A stretch of 6,383 nt of DNA from JAATFY01 sp049276515 (lineage in GTDB: Bacteria; Pseudomonadota; Alphaproteobacteria; UBA9219): NCBI GenBank assembly GCA_049276515.1, contig JBASWO010000062.1, positions 1 through 6,383 on the forward strand, written 5' to 3'. The notes beneath the pieces were generated by a model. The model saw only the letters and a list, made by a program, of their open reading frames with translations. It had not been told where the DNA came from and made no database searches. A program made the position numbers and the translations under genes. Below, one piece after another: positions 1 to 6,383 of this stretch. Within the stretch, counting starts at the first letter, position 1; each line of letters opens with the position of its first letter.

Positions 1-1781
1 GTTAGATATTGCGCTGTAACACTCTTGGTGTTTTTCATCACCTGGCTAGGTGTGCCTGCTGCGATCACTTCGCCACCATGCACACCAGCACCTGGGCCCA
101 TATCAATCAGATAATCAGCCTGTCGAATGGCATCTTCATCATGCTCAACAACCAAAACAGTGTTACCTAAGTCACGAAGACGTTTTAATGTTGTCAAGAG
201 ACGATCATTGTCACGTTGATGCAGACCAATGGAAGGTTCATCAAGCACATAAAGGACACCCGTAAGGCCTGAGCCGATTTGTGAAGCCAGACGAATACGT
301 TGGCTTTCGCCGCCCGACAGAGTGCCAGATGCTCGTGATAGTGTGAGATATTCAAGGCCGACATTATTTAAAAAGCCCAAACGCTCATTAATTTCTTTCA
401 AGATACGCGAAGCAATTTCACGCTGTTTGGGTGTGAGCTGTTTATTGAGATTTTGAAACCATTCGCCAGCAGCTTTAATCGAAAAGGCCGTTACTTCGCT
501 AATATTTTTCTTACCGATTTTAACGGCTAAAGCTTCTGGCTTTAAACGTTGGCCATGACAAACTTCGCAAGGCTGCGAGGTTTGATAACGGCTCATTTCG
601 TCACGCATCCAGTTGCTTTCAGTCTCGCGCCAGCGGCGTTCAAGATTAGGAATGACGCCTTCAAATGATTTGGTGGTTTTATAGCTGCGCTTATCATCTT
701 CATAAGCGAAGGTGATTTCTTTCTCGCCGCTGCCATTGAGAACCGCGTCACGAAACGCCTTATCGAGATCTTTCCAGGGCTTGTTCATACTGGTTTTAAA
801 GGCGCGCGTGAGCGCCTCTAAAGTTTGGGCATAGAAGGGAGAAACAATGCTTTTCCAGGGCGCAATGGCACCTTCTGTGAGGCTCAGACTTTCATCAGGC
901 ACAATCAGTTGTGGATCGAAGTAAAGCTTTTCACCCAAACCATCGCACGCAGGACAGGCGCCATAAGGATTGTTGAAAGAGAATAGACGCGGCTCAATCT
1001 CGTCAATTGTAAAACCACTCACAGGACAGGCAAATTTGGATGAAAAAACAGTTGTCTCGCCTGTTGTCGCATTTTCAGCAAATAAAATGCCGTCAGCTAG
1101 CTTGAGAGCTGTTTCAATAGAATCTGCCAAGCGATTACCAAGATCAGGCTTGATTACAATACGATCAACAACTACCGCAATGTCATGTTTGAGTTTTTTG
1201 TTGAGAGTAGGCGCATCTTCAATATCGTAAACTTCACCATCAACCTTGACGCGCTGGAAACCTTGCTTGCGTAAATCTTGTAATTCTTTTCTGTACTCAC
1301 CTTTGCGACCACGCACGATGGGCGCAAGCAGCATCAGTTTCGTGCCGTCGGGCATAGCCATAATACGGTCAGCCATTTGTGAGACGGTCTGGCTTTCAAT
1401 TGGCAAACCTGTGGCAGGGGAGTAAGGCACACCAACACGCGCAAAAAGCAAACGCATGTAATCGTAAATTTCTGTGACTGTACCTACAGTTGAGCGCGGA
1501 TTACGGGAGGTCGTTTTTTGCTCAATAGAGATAGCTGGGCTTAAACCATCAATCGCATCAACATCAGGTTTTTGCATGAGCTCTAAAAACTGACGTGCAT
1601 AGGCCGATAGGCTTTCGACATAACGCCGTTGGCCTTCTGCATAAATCGTATCAAAGGCGAGTGATGATTTGCCGGAGCCCGAAAGCCCGGTAATAACCAC
1701 CAGCTGGTCACGTGGTAATTCAACATCAACGTTTTTAAGGTTGTGTTCTCGTGCGCCACGGACATGAATGTTTTTGAGCAT
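1..1781 (-). CDS. uvrA: UvrA, excinuclease ABC subunit A (N-terminal 593 codons; 3' end outside window)
   Basis: UvrA is the damage-sensing ATPase of nucleotide excision repair; it binds distorted DNA as a dimer and loads UvrB. The minus strand is open from ATG at 1781 to the left edge. Visible in order: N-terminus MLKNIHVRGAREHNLKNV; Walker A GLSGSGKS (residues 32-39); the conserved block around YARQFLELMQKPDVDAIDGL; a UvrB-binding region (about 130-245); a zinc-finger pair reading CPVS (252-255) and CPAC (276-279); ABC signature LSGGESQ (488-494); Walker B LDEP (513-516); H-loop His547. This is the whole first ATPase module; the second module and the main DNA-binding zinc finger lie beyond the edge, since family members are about 940-1000 residues. 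The second Cys of the first finger is Ser255. The ATG is chosen because conserved sequence begins at once, although no Shine-Dalgarno sequence precedes it; an in-frame GTG lies two codons upstream. Transcribed divergently from ssb. Identification is very secure. Confidence 0.98.
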   Translation of the reverse strand, partial: MLKNIHVRGAREHNLKNVDVELPRDQLVVITGLSGSGKSSLAFDTIYAEGQRRYVESLSAYARQFLELMQKPDVDAIDGLSPAISIEQKTTSRNPRSTVGTVTEIYDYMRLLFARVGVPYSPATGLPIESQTVSQMADRIMAMPDGTKLMLLAPIVRGRKGEYRKELQDLRKQGFQRVKVDGEVYDIEDAPTLNKKLKHDIAVVVDRIVIKPDLGNRLADSIETALKLADGILFAENATTGETTVFSSKFACPVSGFTIDEIEPRLFSFNNPYGACPACDGLGEKLYFDPQLIVPDESLSLTEGAIAPWKSIVSPFYAQTLEALTRAFKTSMNKPWKDLDKAFRDAVLNGSGEKEITFAYEDDKRSYKTTKSFEGVIPNLERRWRETESNWMRDEMSRYQTSQPCEVCHGQRLKPEALAVKIGKKNISEVTAFSIKAAGEWFQNLNKQLTPKQREIASRILKEINERLGFLNNVGLEYLTLSRASGTLSGGESQRIRLASQIGSGLTGVLYVLDEPSIGLHQRDNDRLLTTLKRLRDLGNTVLVVEHDEDAIRQADYLIDMGPGAGVHGGEVIAAGTPSQVMKNTKSVTAQYL

Positions 1782-1786
1782 TTTCA

Positions 1787-1793
1787 CTATATA
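1787..1793 (-). promoter_or_regulatory. Possible uvrA -10 element immediately upstream of the start codon
   Basis: On the minus strand TATATAG ends five bases before the uvrA ATG at 1781, with no purine-rich ribosome binding site between (the sequence is TGAAA). If TATATA is the -10 hexamer, transcription would begin at or within a base or two of the ATG, giving a leaderless message, and the candidate LexA box would lie at about -41 to -55. No good -35 is seen at the usual spacing (CTGGTA is the best). This is a weak, position-based call. Confidence 0.3.
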
Positions 1794-1821
1794 GTTATGG
1801 GCAATAAAATTACCAGCCTTT

Positions 1822-1836
1822 GTACTTGTTTTGTTC
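1822..1836. promoter_or_regulatory. Candidate LexA (SOS) operator, alphaproteobacterial GTTC-N7-GTTC type
   Basis: The plus strand reads GTAC, seven bases, then GTTC. This is one mismatch from the direct-repeat LexA box GTTC-N7-GTTC known from alphaproteobacteria. The repeat extends outward: TTTGTAC at 1819-1825 and TTTGTTC at 1830-1836 match at six of seven positions and lie 11 bases apart, about one helical turn. It sits between divergent uvrA and ssb, and uvrA is a classic SOS gene in many bacteria, so a single operator could serve either or both promoters. The sequence match is direct; LexA binding is inference. A one-mismatch match to an eight-base core is not rare by chance, so location carries much of the weight. 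Confidence 0.5.
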
Positions 1837-1837
1837 T

Positions 1838-1843
1838 CATAAT
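1838..1843 (+). promoter_or_regulatory. Possible -10 hexamer (CATAAT) for the ssb operon
   Basis: CATAAT differs from TATAAT at one position and lies two bases downstream of the candidate LexA box, so LexA would overlap the polymerase footprint. It implies a leader of roughly 105 bases before ssb. No convincing -35 is present at 16-18 bases upstream, so this is tentative. The leader (about 1850-1956) shows no clear hairpin or riboswitch-like structure by eye, only a short ACGG-GAA-CCGT inverted repeat at 1913-1923. Confidence 0.22.
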
Positions 1844-1943
1844 TCAAGTATGGGGTTGTGGGTAAGTTTTTCGGACAGAATGGTGGGAATCAGTCTATTT
1901 TCGCCTCTCGTTACGGGAACCGTTTCGATAACAAAACATCAGC

Positions 1944-1950
1944 AAAAAGG
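1944..1950 (+). promoter_or_regulatory. Ribosome binding site of ssb
   Basis: AAAAAGG lies six bases before the ATG at 1957. It fixes the ssb start there rather than at the in-frame GTG at 1858, which would add 33 residues unlike any SSB N-terminus. It is the best ribosome binding site in the window; the other three genes have weak or absent ones. Confidence 0.7.
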
Positions 1951-1956
1951 TGTGTC

Positions 1957-2412
1957 ATGGCAGGCAGCGTCAATAAAGTCATTCTGGTCGGCAATTTGGG
2001 CAAAGACCCTGAAATCCGCTCGTTCCAAAATGGTGGTCGCGTCGCCTCATTCTCTGTTGCTACATCGGAAAACTGGAAAGACAAGTCATCGGGCGAGAAA
2101 AAAGAAAAAACCGAATGGCATCGCGTTTCCGTTTTGAACGATCATCTCGTTGGCATCGTTGAAAAATATCTCAAGAAGGGTGCCAAGGTTTATCTTGAAG
2201 GCCAGCTGGAAACGCGCAAATGGACCGACAAAGAAGGTCAGGAAAAATACACGACCGAAGTTGTTCTACGGCCCTACCGTGGCGAACTCACCATGCTTGA
2301 TGGCAAGAGCGGTACTAGCATGACCAATATGAGCGATGACAGTGCGCCAAGCTTTGGCGGTTCTTCTTCAAGTGGTTCAGCTCCAGAATTGGATGACAGC
2401 ATTCCTTTCTAA
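1957..2412 (+). CDS. ssb: Single-stranded DNA-binding protein (SSB)
   Basis: SSB coats single-stranded DNA during replication, recombination and repair, and recruits partner proteins through its C-terminal tail. The 151-residue product has the OB-fold N-terminus (MAGSVNKVILVGNLGKDPEIR, fold to about residue 113), the DNA-stacking tryptophans W40, W54 and W89 (E. coli W40, W54, W88), the motif EWHRV at 53-57, and VYLEGQLETRKW at 78-89. The linker is short, about 27 residues rich in Ser, Gly and Asp, and ends in the diagnostic acidic tip DDSIPF (146-151). It is shorter than the 178-residue E. coli protein because of this linker. The position matching E. coli Phe60, a DNA-contact residue, is Leu60. 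The start is set by the AAAAAGG site and family homology. It is divergent from uvrA and followed after 36 bases by dnaE, with no terminator seen. Confidence 0.97.
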   Translation: MAGSVNKVILVGNLGKDPEIRSFQNGGRVASFSVATSENWKDKSSGEKKEKTEWHRVSVLNDHLVGIVEKYLKKGAKVYLEGQLETRKWTDKEGQEKYTTEVVLRPYRGELTMLDGKSGTSMTNMSDDSAPSFGGSSSSGSAPELDDSIPF

Positions 2413-2448
2413 ATCGGTAGGGAATGACCTCTAAAGCAAGATTTTTAA

Positions 2449-5400
2449 ATGTCAGATAATGGCTTCATCCATCTTCGCGTTCATTCAGCCTATTCATTGG
2501 CTGAAGGTGCGATCAAGATTTATGAAGAAAAACCAAAAGACGGAACCAAGCCTGTACGCAAAGACATGGTTGGTATGTGTTTGCAGCATCACATGCCAGC
2601 TGTCGCACTTACCGATAAAGGTAATCTCTTCGGAGCTCTCGAATTTGCGCAGTCTGCGGCTGAGCATGGCATCCAACCTATCATTGGATGTCAGATTGCT
2701 GTTTTGCGACCTGAGCAAGCTGGTCTCAAAACATTAGGTCGTGAACATCTCGATCAGCTCGTGCTTTTAGTCCAAAATGAATTGGGCTATCGCAATCTAT
2801 CAGCACTTGTCACAACGTCTTTCTTAGCCACAGACCGTGCTTTTCCCTACATTACCTATGAAGAGTTATTGCCTTATACAGCAGGTTTAATTGCTTTATC
2901 GGCTGGAACGGATGGAGCACTTGGTCATTTGCTTTTGGCTAATCAACAAGCTGCCGCTGAAGCAACTCTTCTTCAATTACGTGATCTTTTTACGGATCGT
3001 TTTTACATCGAGATTTGTCGCCATCATGGCGGTGCCGTCAGTCGTCAAGAGACGCAGATTGAAAGTGCCTTGATCGATCTTGCCTATAAACACAACATAC
3101 CTTTGGTAGCAACGAATGATGTGCATTTCGGTGATGCCGATATGTATGAAGCACATGACGCTCTTTTATGCATTGCCGATAAAACAATTATTGCTGAACA
3201 AAACCGCCGCCGCCTTACACCAGATCATCGTTTCAAATCGGCAGCCGAGATGCGCACGCTTTTTGCGGATCTACCTGAGGCCTGTGATAATACACTCGTG
3301 ATCGCCAAACGCTGCGCTTATATGCCGCCTGCGCGTCAACCTATTTTGCCCGCTTTCCCGACACAAAAAGACCGCACAGAAGCCGAAGAATTGCGGGCTC
3401 AAGCTAAAGCTGGTCTGAAGGCGCGCTTAGCGGCTGCCAATATAGAGGATACAAAAATTTATGATGATCGTCTGAAGTTTGAGCTCGATGTCATCACAAA
3501 GATGGGCTTCTCAGGTTATTTTTTGATCGTCTCTGATTTTATTAAATGGTCAAAAGAAAATGGCATTTCAGTGGGGCCTGGTCGTGGCTCTGGCGCAGGC
3601 TCAGTTGTTGCTTGGGTGCTCTTGATTACAGATCTTGATCCCATCCGTTTTGGTTTGCTCTTTGAGCGTTTTCTCAATCCTGAACGTGTTTCTATGCCAG
3701 ACTTCGATATCGATTTCTGTCAAGAACGGCGCGATGAAGTCATTCATTATGTGCAGCAAAAATACGGCTCAGACCGTGTCGCGCAAATTATCACCTTTGG
3801 TAAGTTGCAGGCGCGTGCCGCCTTGCGCGACGTGGGCCGTGTGCTGGCCATGCCTTACGGCTATGTCGATAAAATCTGTAAACTCGTCCCCAATAATCCA
3901 GCCAATCCGCTGACTTTAGGGCAGGCTATTGAGGCTGAACCGCAATTACAGCAAATGCGCAGAGATGATCAGACCGTCGAGCAGATGATGGATATTGCCC
4001 TCAAACTTGAAGGCTTATATCGCAATGCCTCAACTCATGCGGCGGGCGTTGTTATTGGTGATCGACCTCTCGTGGAATTGGTGCCGCTTTATCGTGATCC
4101 TGATGCGGTACTTCCGGCGACGCAGTTTAATTTAAAAACCGTTGAGACAGCAGGGCTTGTGAAGTTTGACTTCTTGGGTCTCAAAACCTTAGACGTGCTG
4201 CAGCAAACCGTTGAGCTATTAAAAGCCCGTGGCACCGAAATTGATTTAATCCAATTGCCGCTGGATGACACCAAAACCTACACCATGCTCTCACGTGGCG
4301 ATACAACCGGCGTGTTCCAGTTGGAAAGTTCGGGCATGCGCGATGTTCTGCGCAAGCTTCGTCCCAACCGCTTTGAAGATATCATCGCGCTGGTGGCGCT
4401 CTATCGTCCTGGTCCTATGGATAATATTCCTAAATTTATTCGCAGCAAAAATGGTGAAGAAGAAATCGATTACATGCATCCTATGCTAAAGCCGATTTTA
4501 GAAGATACCTGCGGCATCATGATTTATCAGGAACAAGTCATGCAAGCAGCGCAGGTGATGGCGGGTTATAGTCTTGGTAACGCCGATCTTTTACGTCGGG
4601 CGATGGGTAAGAAAAAAGCCTCTGAGATGGCAGCGCAACGCGCCAATTTCATTAAAGGTGCCAAGAAAAATGCCGTGCCCGAAAATCAAGCAGGAATGAT
4701 TTTCGATCAGATCGATAAGTTTGCAGGTTATGGCTTCAACAAATCGCATGCGGCGGCTTATGCACTTATCGCTTATCAAACGGCTTATCTAAAAGCCAAT
4801 TACCCTGTTGAGTTTTTTGCAGCCGCTATGAATTTTGAATTGGGCGACACTGATAAACTCAATGTGTTTCGCCAAGAATTGCAGCGTAATCGCATCGCCA
4901 TGTTGCCGCCTGATGTGAACCGCTCCTATCCCTTGTTCGCGGTCGAACAAGCGGATGGCAAATCAGCTATTCGTTATGCGCTGGCGGCTATTAAGGGTGT
5001 TGGTGATGCCGCGATGCGCACCGTCATTGCGGCGCGCGATGCGGGCGGTCCTTTTAAGGATGTCTTTGATTTTGTCGAACGTGTCGATCCGCGTGCTATG
5101 AATCGTAAGCAAATGGAAAATCTAACGACTGCAGGTGCCTTTGATGGGCTTAATCGCAATCGTGCACAAATGCTCGCGTCAGTTGATGCTTTATTAAAAC
5201 ACAGCCATCACAAGAATGATGAGCGTGCCAGTGGTCAATCCAATATGTTTGGTGATGCAAGCGCATCATCGCGACCACCTTTGCCAGCTGCTAAAATGTG
5301 GGATGATCTCACGCGTCTTCAGCACGAGTTTCAATCCCTTGGTTTTTATCTCTCGGCCCATCCCTTAGATAATTATGGCGGTGTTTTAGAACGTCTAGGT

Positions 5401-5952
5401 GTGACACCCTCTAATCTTGTGGCGTCTAAAATGCGCGCTCTTGGCCCTAGCCGTTTCAAGCTCGCTGGTATTGTTCTGGGGCGACAAGAGCGCACCTCAA
5501 AGAACGGCAATAAGTTCGCCTTCTTACAATTATCCGATAATAGCGGCGCTTTTGAAGTTACCATCTTCTCAGAATTATTAGCTGCTAAGCGCGATCTGAT
5601 GGAAACAGGCAATGCTGTTTTGATCGATGTGGATGCCCAAGCAAATCAAGGGCAGGGTGGTGGTGAAGGGAATGATCTGCGCTATATCGCACGCAACATC
5701 GAAAGCCTAACAGCAGCGACCGAACGCGCTGCTCAGGGTGTGCGCATCAAACTTTACCAGGCAGGCGATGTTGCTGATGTCCAAAAGCTATTGGCAGCAA
5801 CACCGCAAGGACGCGGTCGTATCGTACTACAATTGGAACTTGATGATGGCGAAGAGGCCGAGATGGAATTGCCGGGTTCCTGGCAATTGAGCGAAGCTGT
5901 GAAAGCAAGCTTGCGCCAGATTGGCGGCGGGCTTGAGGTGCAGGAATATTAA
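2449..5952 (+). CDS. dnaE: DNA polymerase III alpha subunit (DnaE1-type replicative polymerase)
   Basis: This is the catalytic subunit of the chromosomal replicase: 1167 residues, close to E. coli (1160). Order: PHP domain (about 1-290); palm with GPGRGSGAGS (376-385) and catalytic Asp418 and Asp420 in PDFDIDFC, plus Asp574 in KFDFLGL (matching E. coli D401, D403, D555); STHAAGVVI from 528; fingers with LYRPGPM (651-657), YQEQVM from 693 and GYGFNKSHAAAYALI from 760; helix-hairpin-helix with IKGVG (848-852); internal beta-clamp motif QSNMF (930-934); OB fold (about 1003-1075); C-terminal tau-binding region to 1167. The PHP domain has R10, E19, Q82 and Q103 where active PHP domains carry metal ligands, so proofreading should come from a separate DnaQ. 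About 13 extra residues near 25-36 are absent from E. coli. Its ribosome binding site is weak (AGCAAG, eight bases before ATG). It is probably cotranscribed with ssb. Confidence 0.98.
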   Translation: MSDNGFIHLRVHSAYSLAEGAIKIYEEKPKDGTKPVRKDMVGMCLQHHMPAVALTDKGNLFGALEFAQSAAEHGIQPIIGCQIAVLRPEQAGLKTLGREHLDQLVLLVQNELGYRNLSALVTTSFLATDRAFPYITYEELLPYTAGLIALSAGTDGALGHLLLANQQAAAEATLLQLRDLFTDRFYIEICRHHGGAVSRQETQIESALIDLAYKHNIPLVATNDVHFGDADMYEAHDALLCIADKTIIAEQNRRRLTPDHRFKSAAEMRTLFADLPEACDNTLVIAKRCAYMPPARQPILPAFPTQKDRTEAEELRAQAKAGLKARLAAANIEDTKIYDDRLKFELDVITKMGFSGYFLIVSDFIKWSKENGISVGPGRGSGAGSVVAWVLLITDLDPIRFGLLFERFLNPERVSMPDFDIDFCQERRDEVIHYVQQKYGSDRVAQIITFGKLQARAALRDVGRVLAMPYGYVDKICKLVPNNPANPLTLGQAIEAEPQLQQMRRDDQTVEQMMDIALKLEGLYRNASTHAAGVVIGDRPLVELVPLYRDPDAVLPATQFNLKTVETAGLVKFDFLGLKTLDVLQQTVELLKARGTEIDLIQLPLDDTKTYTMLSRGDTTGVFQLESSGMRDVLRKLRPNRFEDIIALVALYRPGPMDNIPKFIRSKNGEEEIDYMHPMLKPILEDTCGIMIYQEQVMQAAQVMAGYSLGNADLLRRAMGKKKASEMAAQRANFIKGAKKNAVPENQAGMIFDQIDKFAGYGFNKSHAAAYALIAYQTAYLKANYPVEFFAAAMNFELGDTDKLNVFRQELQRNRIAMLPPDVNRSYPLFAVEQADGKSAIRYALAAIKGVGDAAMRTVIAARDAGGPFKDVFDFVERVDPRAMNRKQMENLTTAGAFDGLNRNRAQMLASVDALLKHSHHKNDERASGQSNMFGDASASSRPPLPAAKMWDDLTRLQHEFQSLGFYLSAHPLDNYGGVLERLGVTPSNLVASKMRALGPSRFKLAGIVLGRQERTSKNGNKFAFLQLSDNSGAFEVTIFSELLAAKRDLMETGNAVLIDVDAQANQGQGGGEGNDLRYIARNIESLTAATERAAQGVRIKLYQAGDVADVQKLLAATPQGRGRIVLQLELDDGEEAEMELPGSWQLSEAVKASLRQIGGGLEVQEY

Positions 5953-5973
5953 TTTTCTGCTAGAGTTGTCTTT

Positions 5974-6383
5974 GTGTTGAACCTTGAATCCATTCTTTCT
6001 CAAACACCTATCACAGCTGCAGATTGGGCAGAACGTGCGCAGGCATTGCGTCAGCTTAATCGCGAGCAAGACGCCTTAGTTGCCGCTGCAGAAGCCCTTA
6101 AGATAGATCCTACGCGCGCCGATATGTGGCATGCGATTGGTTTTATGCTGTTGCAGCGTGGGCGTTGGGCAGAAGCCGCACACTATCTCAATCAAGCCAT
6201 TACTTTTAATCCTCACGATGCTGCCTATCGCAGCCATTATGCCGTGGCCCTGGCTGAGACTGATGCTTATGACGATGCCTATCAGCAAGCCAAAGCAGCC
6301 TTACATGTTAATCCACAAAGTGCGGATGCCCTTTATATGATGGGTGAAATCCTCATTCGCACCGGTCATTACGAAGAGGCCAT
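5974..6383 (+). CDS. Tetratricopeptide-repeat protein (5' part; runs off right edge)
   Basis: The frame is open from just after the dnaE stop to the window end; 136 full codons are visible from GTG at 5974. TPRs form helical scaffolds for protein-protein contact. The 34-residue period is exact: prolines closing the repeats fall at residues 46, 80 and 114. The repeats are about 15-46, 49-80, 83-114 and 117 onward. Repeat 2 fits the consensus closely (W52, G56, A68, A75, P80), and the last visible repeat has YMMGEILIRTGHYEEA. No signal peptide or membrane segment is seen at the N-terminus (LNLESILSQTPITAADW). The start must be GTG 5974 or TTG 5977, since the first ATG (6124) lies inside the repeats; the preceding TAGAG (5961-5965) is a weak ribosome binding site. 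It lies 21 bases after dnaE in the same frame. The full protein could be a plain TPR protein or TPR fused to another domain, such as a glycosyltransferase; the cut end prevents a decision. Confidence 0.85.
   Translation, partial: MLNLESILSQTPITAADWAERAQALRQLNREQDALVAAAEALKIDPTRADMWHAIGFMLLQRGRWAEAAHYLNQAITFNPHDAAYRSHYAVALAETDAYDDAYQQAKAALHVNPQSADALYMMGEILIRTGHYEEA

Noticed and set aside
970..1230. Plus-strand open frame of 86 codons inside uvrA
   Set aside because: It lies wholly antisense to conserved UvrA sequence, including the zinc-finger region, and its translation has no recognisable domain.
1672..1690. GC-rich repeat resembling a hairpin (CCGG ... CCCGG)
   Set aside because: It encodes the UvrA Walker A loop GLSGSG; repeated Gly and Ser codons explain it.
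1913..1923. ACGG-GAA-CCGT inverted repeat in the ssb leader
   Set aside because: Four-base arms are too short to support an operator or terminator without conservation data.
1858..1956. In-frame 33-codon extension of ssb from a GTG at 1858
   Set aside because: It has no ribosome binding site, its residues match no SSB N-terminus, and a good site with standard spacing precedes the ATG at 1957.
1820..2137. Plus-strand open frame of 105 codons overlapping ssb
   Set aside because: It is an out-of-frame shadow of the control region and the ssb OB fold, with no start signal or family features.
2413..2448. Possible terminator between ssb and dnaE ending in ATTTTT
   Set aside because: The T run has no stable GC stem before it; AGG-GAATGA-CCT has only three paired bases.
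4265..4489. Open frames on both strands inside dnaE (for example 4265-4489 plus, 4591-4779 minus)
   Set aside because: All overlap highly conserved polymerase sequence and show no independent coding features.
1..6383. Mobile element, CRISPR array, tRNA or rRNA, or novel defence cassette
   Set aside because: The window is almost fully occupied by four genes, three of them recognised housekeeping genes; no terminal repeats, spacer-repeat pattern or RNA gene signature was seen.

Overview
The window is a core DNA replication and repair neighbourhood from an alphaproteobacterium. The protein signatures point there: UvrA with the CPVSGFTI form of its first zinc-finger half, SSB beginning MAGSVNKVILVGNLG, and a DnaE beginning with the HLRVHSAYSLAEGA block that I associate with Rhodospirillales-like lineages. 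Base composition is moderate by eye and codon use looks even across the genes. No assignment below class is secure.

Layout. Positions 1-1781 on the minus strand carry the N-terminal 593 codons of uvrA, whose 3' end lies outside the window. A 175-base divergent control region (1782-1956) follows. It holds an imperfect alphaproteobacterial-type LexA operator at 1822-1836 and a TATA-rich element directly before uvrA. On the plus strand come ssb (1957-2412), a 36-base gap with no visible terminator, dnaE (2449-5952), a 21-base gap, and the start of a tetratricopeptide-repeat (TPR) gene (5974 onward) that runs off the right edge. The spacing suggests an ssb-dnaE-TPR transcription unit.

How the genes work together. 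UvrA starts nucleotide excision repair, SSB coats single-stranded DNA at forks and repair gaps, and DnaE is the replicative polymerase III alpha subunit that works on SSB-coated template while tethered to the beta clamp. The shared control region could couple repair and ssDNA protection to the SOS response. The TPR protein is probably a scaffold or part of a larger multidomain protein. Nothing visible links it to replication apart from position.

I found no mobile element, CRISPR array, RNA gene or evident new multi-gene system. The points worth a second look are regulatory (SOS box, possible leaderless uvrA) and protein-level: a dead PHP domain with a lineage insertion in DnaE, a Phe60-equivalent change in SSB, and the ssb-dnaE linkage itself.
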